In this document: piece by piece, positions 22,079 through 33,599 of the stretch
Position numbering within the stretch: the stretch's first letter is position 1
Layout of the letters: every line of letters begins with the position of its first letter
Origin: Eremochloa ophiuroides
Taxonomy: Eukaryota > Streptophyta > Magnoliopsida > Poales > Poaceae
Assembly (NCBI GenBank): GCA_038502445.1
Contig: JAHLJS010000002.1
Span: 74,849,383-74,913,382, forward strand
Direction: 5' to 3'
Length of the DNA stretch: 64,000 nt
Notes under the pieces: model-generated
What the model was told of the DNA's origin: nothing
Seen by the model: only the letters and a program-made list of their open reading frames with translations
Database searches by the model: none
Translations under genes and position numbers: made by a program

Positions 22079-23887
22079 TGTTGAGGGTGGATATACCCTA
22101 AAATTCCACATTCAAACACCGTCAACAGGCCTCGGATTCAAGGAAAGATAAATATATCATGAACATATTTTATCAATAACGAGTTCCACTTGTACTCTTA
22201 AGCTTGTGAATGCAGCAAAGATCAAACAGGCCAAGAAACATCAAGAAATAGTACACAACATCACTTAGAAGAGAGGAGAGCCCAGGGTGGGGCCATGTAT
22301 GGATCGGCCGAACCCTACATGGGGCCCACCTGGCTCTGGTGACATGGCATGATCCATGTGACCCTCCACCCAGCTCATTTCATCCATCAGATCAACATGT
22401 GTTTCTATTCCACGGTGGAGAAACAAAGCACAAGGATTCAACGTGACAAACATGCAACAAAGCTGGAACCAACACACGAGGACAATCAATGACAGATGGG
22501 GACCACAGTGGTGGGCCCAACTCCCCAATGGTGGTTCGGCCGAACCACCCAAGGTGGGACCAGGCCACTGCTGCACTCCATGACAGGTGGGGACTTCTTC
22601 TAGAAGACCCTGGCTGGGCCCACCTGCCATAGGGGGTCGGCCGAACCTCCCTGGTGCCTAGCCAGGTCGTTTGGCCTCCACCGCCTTCCAGCATGTTTCC
22701 CATGTGCTGAAATCACCACGGCCGTCCATCTTATGGCGGTTTATCCAAGGGTGGAGAGGCAAGGAGCACGCGGATCACTGACGTGGCGTCCCTCAACTCT
22801 CTCCTATAAATAGAGGCTGCCATCACCCTCTTCAAGACACTCAAGATACACAAGAGTCACAACTCACAAGAGTTCTACTCTTTAGTAGTAGTAGTAGTAG
22901 TATTAGTCTAGTGTGGGAGTTAGAGTAAAGTCGAGCTACGCTCGGAGTCTCCGGAGTCGTCTGCTGGAGAGTCTGGTATAGCTCTTGTACCTTTCCTTCT
23001 GTAAGATTTTATCTTTATCAATATATTATCTTTACTTTACTTTACTTTACTAAGTCTCTACTTAGTGCATTACTATTCTTTATAGTATTGTTGTGTTTTG
23101 TCTTAACTTATAGTTGAGTTATATTAGATAGTGATCCTGTAACCAGCTCACGTGTGTAGTTCATCGCCTGTCATAGGGTACTTTAGTTGTTGGTACGCAA
23201 CTAGAGTAGTAAGGCTTAGTGTAAGCGTGGTGCTTAGACTAGATCTTGCCTTTGAATGCCGCTTGTCGCACGGATTGTTTGTGGGTGCTAGCAGGTGGTG
23301 ACAGCACTGTCTAGTCTTCGTATCCCTCCACGTGTTTTAGGCAAGTTCTTAAAAGGTGGGCTCCCATAAAAGAATAGCCACTTCGGGTAGAGGTTATATC
23401 CCCTACTATCTCGCCTATCCCCTACACACCAGAAGTAAGATAGCTATCTTAGTATAATTCATCCATTTGATAAGATAGTTCACAAGAGTAAAGTAAGTGT
23501 CATAGGAGTCTTATACTCACTCGTTGTCCTCTCACCTAGCTATACTCTACTAGTTATCTTTAGTTATCCTAAAACCTTGTCGTGTCTTGGTGTCATTACC
23601 CTTTCCTCTACATATCGATTTACCCCCCTATCACTAGTTGATACTAAGTTGCTATAGACTTAATGATCTCTCTCTTTTTATTAATTATTCCTAGCAACCG
23701 CTTTCCCTTGGGATAAAAATAAATAACGATACCTTGGAATACTCCCGGGTGAAGTGCTATAGCGGTATATTCTGTGCGCTTGTGGAATTATCCAACAGAC
23801 ATAAGAAATACCCCAGGCACTTCTAGCGCCGTTATCAGAGATAGTCTAATACCCTGTCTCTGGTGGTTGCGCTAAGAAGTGTCAACA
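22079..23887 (+). repeat. 3' LTR of nested element
   Basis: 1809 bp, colinear with 14066-15881. It differs by scattered substitutions and small indels, including a missing 12-bp duplicate near 22740 and a longer TAG run near 22890. It keeps the TATA box (about 22804) and three palindromes (22302, 22533, 22634). Confidence 0.92.
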
Positions 23888-25395
23888 CTTGTGATTTATA
23901 AAATCTTTATAACTTGAGTTAATTATTGCATTTGGTTGATAGGAGTTGATTGTCACCTATCTTGCTGCATTACCTACCTTGATATATTACCCTCGAAACC
24001 CGTTTAAAATGAAAATATTTGAAAAATGCTTAACCCTAATTAATTAATTTAGATTTGCATAAAATGTTATTTTCGACTTATGATGATATGATGTTAATGA
24101 ATTAAGAGAAAGGAAAGGGCTATGAGTCCGTTCGAGGATTGTGCACTTGGGTAGCAGCTCCAATGCACCGTCACCGACGGAGAGGGGTTTTCCGCTCGAT
24201 GGTTGTGAATTTGGGTTTGAGTCCCAATGTTTGACCATCGGCGGGAAAGGGATTTGAAAACCGTTGGGACACTTGTACTTGGGTTAGAGTCCCAATGCAA
24301 TGTCACCGGCGGAAAAAGAATTAGGGACCGTTCGTTGTAGGCCTGCTGTGATCGAGACTTTGCAATTAGCCACATACTACGGGAAGCCCTGACTCCGGTG
24401 ACTCTATTGCTTGAACCGACAACCACGCACTGGGAGTGGAGAGATGGCGAGAGTAGCATGTACCCTCGTGGCTGGCGTGCCTGGAGACGAGAGGAGTATT
24501 GTGCTCTCGGGTGGTGCAGGACCGGTTCAGGGATAGAAAAGCCGTGGTAGACGGGGTTGGCGTATGAAAGCTTAAGTGCTACATATGCAGTGTGGATAGA
24601 GATCCCCAGCTGAGTACTAATCGATTCGAATCGTCGTTGCTCCTCGGATATGGAGACTTGATCCTTTGACCTACAATTGAAAAGTGGTTCGGAACTAGGT
24701 GTTTTTGAGAATAATTAAGACTTTGAAAGTATGATGATATATGAGAATGAATTTGGAATTATGGATTATGATTAAAATAAGACTGAGTTAAAATATTGAA
24801 ATAGGGTAGTAATGCTTTTCTGCAAAACTCTTTGACTCTTGCTCAAGCCTTACCTTGCCTCCCCTCAGCCTGCATTACTGAGTCTCATTCCTTTTTCTTT
24901 AGTCGGGTAAGTCTTGTGGAGTACCCCAGTACTCAGGGTTTATTAACCCCTGTTGCAGGAAGGCAGCAGCCGAAGGTCTGTCTCGCTCCCTGCTGTGTGA
25001 CCATCGTCTAGGAAGGTAGTGAGGAAGAGTGAAGTTGAACCCGTGGGCAGGGTTCGTGATATCATCTATCTTAATATGTTGTATCATTGTTCTACTGCTA
25101 CCGCTACTATTTTTAATCATAGTTTGTAATAACTGCACTAGAATTCTATTTGGACAATCGGTTTGTAATCTAAGTACTATTTAGTCTTTCGCACTTTACT
25201 CTGATGTATTTTATTATGAAATGTTGTAATTCTGTAATGGCTTCGCAATGGGATCCTGTCGGAGAATACGGGTGCTTATGTAGCCCGACAGAGCCTTCTA
25301 AATCATCTGGGACACAGGCCCGGCTGTCATAGGTCATTAGTGATAATGACAGGTGCCTGTGGGCCATGTGATTTAGGGGGTTCTATTACACACCA

Positions 25396-25934
25396 ATTGT
25401 ACAAACTAAATTTATGACCTAAGTCCATATAAGTTAGAACAACTTCCGTCTAGTGATGATATATACACAGTCAATTTCGTCCACGTATACGTCCGAACAT
25501 GTTTGCTAGTGCATTATATTTTATGGATAGTCGGCACAAAATTTTATTCATATAGACCTCTAACTCGGCCTGTTCATGATCCGGGTTTGCGGTTTTAACA
25601 TCTTATAACGCAAGCCGCATCCTCGCCTGGGTTGGCTTCGGGTTGGTTTTTCGGTTTACACTAGTAAGGTGCCCTTGTTTCTCTTATTCAACATGCTTTC
25701 ACAAATAGCACATAAGTAGCTAGGGAGGCACAATAGAAAAAGAAGTGTTGTTCTAGCTTGATTGCGTCTGAGGATACACAATGTAGTACTTGAATTCTTG
25801 TCTCGGTCAATGGCTTCTCTTCGATCCGGCATAGAAGAACGAGAACGGCGATGCTCCCTGTCATGTGGATTGGCCACACCAATGTTGGAGCCCTTAAGTT
25901 AAAATGACCAACCAACATGATGGCACGGGCGCAC
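25396..25934. other. Intergenic stretch, no gene seen
   Basis: No credible coding region; short minus-strand ORFs show no domain. Confidence 0.4.
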
Positions 25935-26329
25935 GATAGTAGCCACGCCCGTTCAATGTAGATCTAACAAGAGGCCCACTAGATGCGGATCTGACGATGG
26001 GCTAGTTGGTTTGGGGGAATGAAACGGAGGAAATGAGAAGATGCTAGAGGCTAGTTCGGGCGAGCAAGGCCGAGAGGAAGAAATGAAAAAAAAATACCTG
26101 ACAAATAGGCATGGACCCGACTTGATAGGGGGTGATCCCACTTTTAACATCCCCAAACTAAACAGAAATTGGTGCACCATAGTAGCCACCACCTGTCCAG
26201 ATGCGGATCTAACGAGGGTCCCACCGGATACGGATAGCTATCGAGGGGCTAGTTGGTTTAGGGAAGGGAGTCGAGGAAATGAAAAGATGCTAGAGGCTAG
26301 TTCGGGCAAGTAAGGCCAGGAGAAAGAAA
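25935..26329. repeat. ~243-bp tandem duplication; second copy split by Helitron
   Basis: Copy 1 spans about 25935-26177. Copy 2 starts at about 26178, is interrupted after AGAAAGAAA at 26329, and resumes at 31816 with TAAAAAAATAC...GGACCCGACTTGATAG. The two copies share GATGCTAGAGGCTAGTTCGG and the downstream CCCGACTTGATAG words. The intact copy therefore acts as an empty site that fixes the Helitron boundaries. Confidence 0.8.
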
Positions 26330-26760
26330 TCTCTCCTATAATTGGATTATCAAACAAAACTATGTCCACCCAAAGAAATGTCTCTCACTGAGGGCTCCAA
26401 CCTTTATGTACCCAGAAAATTGTACACAGAGATTTGTCTCTATCAAAATCAAAGGGTACAAGAGCATCTAACCATGATCCGAGGGCTGTAACCTAAAGTT
26501 TGTCCTCAAACTAACCCATCCCCAACCCACGCTCCCCACTCCCAATCCCGCGTTCAGCGCGGCCAATACCCTTCGAAAGGTAACCAACCATGCCCATTCG
26601 CGCCGCAAATCTGCATCCCCCACGGCACACCGCCGCCATCGCCGTGAAAGCAACAAATTCTCCCGTATCCGCCGATGAGATCCTCTCCTTCCACCCCCTC
26701 CAAGAACTCTAACCACCAGCCAGCGACCAGTCAGATCCAGCGCCCGCCCGCTCGCTCGCC

Positions 26761-27525
26761 ATGGACTCGGACCAGGACTCCGTCGACAGCTGGGTGGTCC
26801 TCCCCTCCTTGTCGTCGTCCTCCGACGACGATCGAGTCATCGTGCTCCCGTCCGGCTGCACCACCCCAAACTCCTCCTCCCGCGCCGTCTCCGGCGCCAG
26901 CTCCGACTCGGAGTTCGACTACGCCGCCGCCGGGATTCCCAAGTTCCTCCTCGCCTACGCCGCGGCCGCGGTCGATCCCGACCCCGACGACGCCGAGGGT
27001 GTGTACGCGCTGTCGGACGCCGAGGACGTGGACGCGACCCCACAGCCTTCCCCGTCACTGCCCAAGCCGCTCTCGGGCCTCTTTCACCACACGCTGGCCG
27101 GGGACGTCGCCTACGCTGCCTTCGACCCTCTCCGCCCCGCCGCCGCGGGCGACCACCACGCTGACAAGCTGCTGGTACCGGACCCCACCTTCGCGTCCTT
27201 CTTCCGCGAGCCCGTCGCCACGCTCGCCTCCACCCGGGGCCTCGTCTGCCTCCGCGGTGCCGCCTCCGCCTCCTACTACGTGGCCAATCTGGCCACCTTG
27301 GCCCACGAGCGCCTCCCGGAACCATCCCGCGACCATCGCAAGCACGGCAAACCCGCCGTCGTCATCGCCTTCGACCTCGACCCCCACGACACCGATCCCG
27401 AGTGCGCCGTTGCCTTGGAGGAGAGGGGGCTCCATGTATCTTTAGGGGGTGGGTCTTGGTTGGTGCACGTTCTTGATTCGGTTAGTTTCTTTTCCCAGGG
27501 AGGAGGAAGAAGAATCGGCCGGTAA
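26761..27525 (+). pseudogene. Captured 5' gene fragment, F-box-associated-like
   Basis: An ORF of 254 codons whose first ~225 residues look like a genuine, strongly GC3-biased grass protein: an acidic, Ser-rich start (MDSDQDSVDSWVVLPS), then a region ending with TRGLVCLRGAASASYYVANL and KPAVVIAFDLD, a pattern seen in F-box-associated or DUF1618-like plant proteins. The last ~30 residues (after about 27434) are low-complexity read-through of what looks like a GT...AG intron (27435-27497). After it, another frame spells a short WD-like GRVTVWKT. The rest of a normal protein of this kind is missing. It lies inside a Helitron, so I interpret it as a captured fragment, not a functional gene. Family assignment is tentative. 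Confidence 0.55.
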
Positions 27526-27591
27526 GGGCGATCCCAACGGACGAGTGACCGTCTGGAAGACGCGCCCCGCCAGTGCCCACGCTGAGGCATG

Positions 27592-27596
27592 AGGTA
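27592..27596. repeat. Target-site duplication of solo LTR, left copy
   Basis: AGGTA, repeated at 29076-29080. Confidence 0.8.
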
Positions 27597-29075
27597 TGTA
27601 ATGCCCATATTTTTATATAATATATATAAGTTAAATAATTTGGTATATATGATTTATTAAAGTATGAAAGGGTTTACGTAAGAAGTTTGGCATACTCTTA
27701 ATATTTTGACGTACTAGCACTTGTGCTACTTTTGAGTACCATATAGATTTTCAATAATCAAAGACCATGCCTGATACTAACTAAGACGTGGTTGCTGAGG
27801 ATTTAGAAATGAGGTTCTAGTGTGCTAATGATTAGTAGTCAATGATTAGTAGGACTAGCATTGGGTAAAGATAAAGAATATATTTGTGGGATGGCTCGTC
27901 AAAACTAGAGAATAATCAGGATACTACTAGTATACATGTCGGCAAGGAGAAAGTAGTTTAATCAATAGAGAAGTATAGTACGTGTCTTTCACCTAGTTTT
28001 CATGCATGCATCTGACTACTTCTAGAGTAAATAGTAAATATTTGTTTACCAACACTTGGCCCAGAATAAGCCAACACACACAACTTCAGTAAATATCCTA
28101 TGAAGTAGAAAGAAAGTTGTAAACGTCACCTTTTACTACACCTGAGGAGTCAACTAGTTGCATGCACATGCCTTGATACCTATAAATAAAGATGCTGGAA
28201 CGCAGGGAGCAAGCACCAAAGCACATCAGTTTCACAGAGTGAACTGCAGTAGTAGAGTATTGTTCTTGGCAAGAATAGTGGTGTTGATTGTGGACTAGAG
28301 TGCCATCGGAGAAAAGGCAAGCAGACCACCCTAGTAACATAGCTCTTACCTTGTTCTTATTTTGCATTTTCAATTGCAAATGTCTTTACTATATATTTAC
28401 ATACTGTTCTATCTCATTTTTCTATCTATGAAAACATGGTGTTACGATGGCAATTATATTGTACCGGTCACAGTTCAGGCATGGGACTGTCTGGGTTTTT
28501 CATGGGAAACGACTCTTGTACAGAACAGAGTAGTCGGTGATGGATCCGTAGGAGCGACCAACTACTAGTAGGTCAAGTTGTCGTTACTCGTGGGTCTAAA
28601 GGCTCAGCTTTGCTAGGACCTATGTTCTAGTAGAGACTGTCGATGTCATGGTACCCCTCTTAAGAGTGTTAAAGTGTGAAATTTCACCCCATGACTCCCG
28701 GGTTGGGAAGCTTGCGATCATATGTAACACCATAATTTTAAACTTATTGTTTTAGGGTATCTGTTTGCTGAGTATATACTCACTCTGTTTTAATCTTTTT
28801 TTTTCAGCTAGCAGTAATGAAAATCATACCTCCGAAACTATGTCGGAGCATGAGCACGAGATGTAGACGTAGCTGACGGGAAGGGAAGACATCATCTTCT
28901 AGTAGTACAATAATGTCGTTTTTATTTATGCAAGATCAAATGTAATGAATAAAGGACAATTATACCTATACTGTCAATGAGATGTTGAATGTACTTGTTT
29001 AAGCCTTACATATTTATCGGTCTTTGGTAAATGTGTGGCGACTGTTACAAATATGCCCTAGTTTGGGGCGTGACA
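27597..29075 (+). mobile_element. Solo LTR inside the Helitron
   Basis: 1479 bp, beginning TGTAATGCCC and ending GGGGCGTGACA, flanked by the 5-bp duplication AGGTA. It contains a TATA-like CTATAAATAAAG near 28179 and no coding sequence. It inserted after the Helitron had captured its gene fragments, because both sides are Helitron interior. Confidence 0.82.
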
Positions 29076-29080
29076 AGGTA

Positions 29081-30267
29081 GACTGGTCTTCTGAGGTTCG
29101 TTTGGTTTCTTATTCAGCTCTTGGATCAGTGGAAATGATACGCCTCACATGCTTTGAGATTAAGTAGCCAAGCATTTAGGCCGTACTGTATTTTCTTGAC
29201 TGCAGAACTGAACCGCTGTAGCCAAATCATCATGTACTGTACTTTACTGTACTAGCAACAACTCTCTAGCAAGCACATTTAGGTTTAGCCATTTGAACTT
29301 GAAACAAATATTGGACTGAAATCACAATACTTTTTTCTGAAACTTTGTTTCTGATTGAGCAAAATGTCTGAATTGGCTACTAGAGCCAATGCGGATATGG
29401 GAGTTGACTTGGGAGTCTACGAGCTCTAGAAGTGATGCAAACTCCCAGGGAACCATTGTGAGCATTTGGTTTTGAGAACTTATCATTTCTTTAAAGTTCA
29501 TATATTGTTGACATTTGTGGTCTGTGGTTTATGCCTTTATGGGCCCAAAATTGACCCTGTTAGGATGGGGGTACGTGCAAAACTCGATGGTGAAAGAGGT
29601 CAAAATGCTGCAAAACTTATTTTTTATTTCCAGATATCTGTGTATTCTATCCGACTAGGTGCGGAATGATATCCATGTTTTTTTAGCTTATTATTTTCCA
29701 CCAACAAAAATAAATTGGGTGCGGAATGATGTCTGGCTGTTAGTGTAATCCTAGCTGTATTGGTCATGCAATGTCGACTGATAGGGTTGGAGAGAGTCTA
29801 TGTTCAAGAGCTTTCCTACTGAGGGGCAACAATAATTTACCACATATATGTGTTACTGTTAGTTTCATGATTTAGTTTTTCAAGAGCTTCAGAAGTGCAG
29901 GTTCATCATCAAGGTATAATGATTAATGAACAAAAAAAAAAGTGTCTGCTTGCAGTTCAACTGAAATATACTACACCTATGGATGGGATACTGATTTTGC
30001 ATTTGATGTTTTCTCTTTTGCTATGTCAAAAAAGGATGCGTCATCACACTTCATAGTGGGGATTTAATTTTTAAGGGCATCACACTTTCAGTTCACTCTA
30101 AAACTCTGAGTAATTATCATCTCAGTTATTTGTGTTTCTATGTGCTAGCCTATACATTTAACACATAGCACATGAACTCTGAGTAATTTTTTATTGCATG
30201 CATCCATGAAAACTTCATGGGTTGCTGTGAGGAGCATGGTTTCTGGCAATAATAGCCAATATGTTTT
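29081..30267. other. Helitron interior without recognised gene
   Basis: AT-rich sequence, probably intronic or flanking sequence captured with the WD-protein gene. No exon could be assigned with confidence. Confidence 0.35.
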
Positions 30268-31465
30268 GTGGTCTGGAGTTGGGGACTTGGGGTACGCTAT
30301 ATTGCCACTTGGAAGCTGGGCAGTGGTAAAACCCAGAGCTCAAACTGTATCCTATTGATGGAGCACCCTGCAATATTTGTGGACTGTAAATGTTCAGACG
30401 AAGGAGAAATACACAGTTTGGCTATTTCTGAGATTGGTGTCTGCTATTTCTGGTCTGCAAATGATGTGGATGGCCTGCCTAATAAGAAGCCCACCAAGAT
30501 CATATTGTCAGAGTCATCTGTGTCAACAGCTCATCAGGCATTCTCGATATTTGCTGCAAAACTTCAAGGAGTGGATGGACCTAATTCTGCCCATGTACTG
30601 CTGGCTTATGGGTCTGTACTCTGTAGTCAAACCATCTTTTGATAAACTTTTGGTTTGTTGTGGTACAGATATTAATTTGGGTGTTTCTCAAGATGGAGTT
30701 CTCTTGCCAAATACTCAGACCACCATGACTAAGAAAGGCCAATCTGTGAAAAAGCAAGGTGTAGTGAGAATGTTCATTAGTTACGTTGAAATTTGTCTTG
30801 CTTCTTCACTTCACCTTCGCTTTGGGAGCTATACAAATGATAACACCTTTTATTTTTTTTTAGTAGCTAAGTCAGCTACTAGCCTGTGCTCAACTTGTGT
30901 GATTCTTAAATGACACTTTTTGAGTTTTGACTTTTATTAACAAGGCACAAACGGTATTTGGTAGCTACTTCTGGGCTAAATCTTGAATTTTTTTTCATGT
31001 AGTAACTGTGACTGCTCTAGACCGAACCAATGCTGAAGATGCCATCCTTCCTCTCCCAAAACTCCGTACACAGGAAAAGAAAAGGAAACATGGTGTGACA
31101 AAACCCAGTGGTGATGTGGAGCCTGAGATTCATAGTGACCTCACCACTACAAGATCTACTCATAAAAGAGGTAAATGACGTATTGGTAGTTTTCTGTACA
31201 GCATAGTAAAAAAATACAGTCTGGGAATGTTCAACTTACATAATCAGTTGTTCTCCCATCACAGATACATATTATAGGTTGTTATTCACTAGCATTTACT
31301 TTTGGTTTAACTGAATTTTACATATATGGTTGAATTTATTTATTTCCTAGTGTGTGGCTGTCTATCGAACAGTTCCATAACTACATTTCTTCATTTGTTT
31401 GTTTAGTTCCTGCGCGAAGAATTGAAGATGACAGCATATGCATCGAGGATATGATGAGAGCATGA
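30268..31465 (+). pseudogene. WDR43/UTP5-like gene fragment (captured exons with introns)
   Basis: Three exon-like blocks retain splice signals. Block a (about 30268-30758) reads CSDEGEIHSLAISEIGVCYFW and FSIFAAKLQGVDGPNSAHV, shifts frame near 30610, then gives VKPSFDKLLVCCGTD before donor AAG|GTGTAG. Block b (31003-31170) reads TALDRTNAEDAILPLPKL then a Lys-rich stretch. Block c (31407-31465) starts VPARRIEDDSICIEDMM and ends in a stop. This order matches the middle of the WD-repeat protein WDR43/UTP5, a small-subunit processome component in rRNA transcription and processing. N- and C-terminal parts are absent and a frameshift is present, so it is a non-functional captured fragment. Confidence 0.68.
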
Positions 31466-31815
31466 AGGGCCATCCTGGTATTCCTTCTAATATTTTGTCC
31501 GATCTGTTTGGTGATTTGTTCCTTGTCCTTGTTTTTAGCAACGAGTCGGTATGAAGTACTCGACCACATCCAATTTCTTTAGCGAGTTCTGCAAACGAAT
31601 GTTACGACAATATCTCTGAAGATATCCAATATTTGATTAAGGAGTTAGGGAGAATATAAATATGACTTCTTATATGCAATATTGTTTCCTAATTTGTATG
31701 CAAACTCAAATACTCAAATACAATTATGTAAAAGTTAAACTCTCCAAAATAAATTAGTTGTTTTTTACAGCATTCCCTTAAAAAAACAGTAGCGTTAGCA
31801 CGGCCATTATACTAG

Positions 31816-32372
31816 TAAAAAAATACAAATGGACCCGACTTGATAGTGGTGATCTCACTTTTAAATTTTTAATGTCCCCAAACTATATAGAAAATAAGTT
31901 GGTCCCATCGCTCTTCGACCAAGCAAAAACTAAACTCATTTTGTCCCGATCCCATCCCAGAAATTAGAGACGGGACCGTCCCACCTAACTATAACCATAT
32001 ATAACTCTCAACTAAACACAACTTAACTAGTGGGACGTCCTGCCGGCTATCTCCTCCAAAAATATTCCCGCCTCAAAAAACTCCAGTTTTGTACGTTTCG
32101 ATAAGTGAAGAGCATCACCGAGGACCACATGCTTGTTCGTGATCGCGATGTGCCGATATGATTTGCGCTGCTTTTCTGGCTGGGTAATCGAGCGCTTAGA
32201 ATTAGTCAACCACTCACGATGACACACGATCGTGCAAGAACAACATTATTGGACGTCGTGCTGGGAAAATGAGTTGTTGCATTATTCTCGAAGAAATATC
32301 CATGCTACCCTTTTTATCGTCCGCATATTGTACCTCTTAGTTTAGTTAGTCGTCTGTTGTGAACAGATTGAA
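31816..32372. other. Host repeat continuation and intergenic DNA
   Basis: Positions 31816-31925 complete the second copy of the 25935 tandem repeat. The remainder shows no supported gene. Confidence 0.5.
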
Positions 32373-32807
32373 GGCATGTTTTGATACATAAGCTAATTGC
32401 GAGCTGTCCAAATTAAAAATTTCGTTAAAATTAGCTCTAGTACGTCTAAATAGGAGAGCGAATAGATTGACTAATTATTCAACTAAGTCTTTGACTAGTT
32501 ATTACTTCCTCCGTTCCAAATTATTATGAGACGTATAATTTTTTTACCCTAAGTTTAATCATTGATCTTATTAAAAAAATTATGTAAATATAGTTAAATT
32601 TAAGTGATTCTTGAAGAATATTTATTAATAAATCAAGGCATAAAGAAAGAAGTGATAATTTACATATTTTTTTAAATAAGAGAAGTGGTCAAATTATGTT
32701 TAAAAAGTCAAACATTATAATTTAGAATGAAGAGAATAGTTAACTAGCTAATTAAAACTGTTTTAATTTTATTCTCAACTAATAACTAGCCATATCTAAA
32801 TAGGTCC
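32373..32807. mobile_element. Tourist-like MITE with a nested Stowaway-like element
   Basis: The ends (GGCATGTTTTGATAC at the left; inverted form of GGACCTATTTAGATA at the right) match the common grass terminal pattern GGNCCTGTTTGGATAC. Inside, a second inverted pair typical of Stowaway (CTTCCTCCGTTCC at 32515, partner near 32737, with TA at its left edge) marks a nested ~220-bp element. Target duplications are decayed. Confidence 0.5.
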
Positions 32808-33500
32808 TGGACACGCTACATAACGGTAAGCGAAAATATTACTTTTTCTCTCCTTTTATTGATACATACTCCGTATGTGCTTCAATTGGGAAGGACGGCC
32901 AGACACACTCCGAGAGTGTAGCAGCAGCGCTGCAGTGGTTGAGTTGTTTGTTTCCCTGACTAGTCCCTATCATACCGATGTTTGGACCATATTTTTATAG
33001 TATTAAATATAGACTAATTCAAAAATTAATTTTATACATAGAGACTATTTTATAAGACGAATTTTTTAAATCTAAATAGTTTATTATTTGACAATGTGGT
33101 GTTGCAGTAAACATGTACTAATGATAAATTAATTAAGTTTAATAAATTGATCTCGTAAAATTGGGTCCATCTATATAATTAGTTTTATAAATCGTTAATA
33201 TTTATGCATTGACGTGGTTGTCTACTAGTGGATGGATCCGCGTGTCAGACTCGGTAAAACGCATGCACGTTACGACCCAAGTCAAGTCGGTTGCGCTTAT
33301 TAGTGGAGTGTGGAGCGCGCGCGGAACTCGACGTGTTAAGTGCGGTGACAATCTAGTGACTAAAAGTGTTTAGTGCATGTTAAACTTAAACGCAACATAT
33401 ATCGTTGCGGCGGATAAAGGTTGTTGGTCAAGTAGCTATCATGTATCTAATCATGTCAACTCGCGCATTAATAAATCAGCGGGTGTGTTAAAAAAATCGG
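32808..33500. other. AT-rich intergenic stretch with MITE debris
   Basis: No gene. The segment 32985-33200 (words such as TATAAGACGAATTTTTTAAA) resembles the interior of the abundant MITE type also seen at 61560-61690 and 63140-63250. Confidence 0.4.
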
Positions 33501-33599
33501 TAATGATTCTGTTCGATCGTTCGGCCGGGTCGGACGCGGCTCCCAGCGGACGGTGCTCCCATCGCCGTGGGCCGCGTGCCGTCCGTTCCTGGCGCCGCA

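Larger units (their letters stand above)
14066..23887 (+). mobile_element. Non-autonomous Ty3/gypsy retrotransposon, complete with TSD
   Basis: A 9.8-kb element: 5' LTR 14066-15881, primer-site region, broken gag, protease-like domain, a long untranslated stretch, an extra ORF with its own promoter-like region, polypurine tract, and 3' LTR 22079-23887. It is flanked by CTTGT duplications. Between the protease remnant (ending 18016) and the extra ORF (19280) and beyond it I find no reverse transcriptase, RNase H or integrase motif, so it would need another element's enzymes. The LTRs differ at a number of sites and by 7 bp in length, so the insertion is older than the element at 34650-41163. 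All recognisable reading frames are damaged. Confidence 0.9.
12618..25390 (+). mobile_element. Large solo LTR split by a nested retrotransposon
   Basis: The outer element begins TGTAATACTCCGGGTATTAC at 12618 and ends GGGTTCTATTACA at 25390, with 5-bp duplications CACCA on both sides. After subtracting the nested 14066-23887 element and one copy of its 5-bp duplication, the solo LTR is about 2.9 kb (12618-14065 plus 23893-25390). No internal domain or second LTR of this family is visible. The 5' portion holds short GC-rich stretches (12780-13330) without a recognisable gene. Such long LTRs occur in several grass Ty3/gypsy families; I do not assign one. Confidence 0.8.
26330..31815 (+). mobile_element. 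Non-autonomous Helitron with captured gene fragments
   Basis: The 5' end is TCTCTCCTATAATT and the 3' end is AGCACGGCCATTATACTAG, ending in CTAG with insertion between host A and T, as for Helitrons. The short stem before the CTAG is decayed. Both borders are confirmed by the tandem host repeat that is intact at 25935-26177. The interior carries a 5' exon resembling an F-box-associated-type gene (26761-27434) and exons with introns of a WDR43/UTP5-like gene (30268-31465), both on the element's plus strand. It encodes no Rep/helicase. A later solo LTR (27597-29075) sits inside, so the original Helitron was about 4.0 kb. Confidence 0.82.

Noticed and set aside
26761..27525. Intact 254-residue host gene
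   Set aside because: The C-terminus reads through an apparent intron and the ORF lies inside a Helitron, so a captured fragment is the better explanation.
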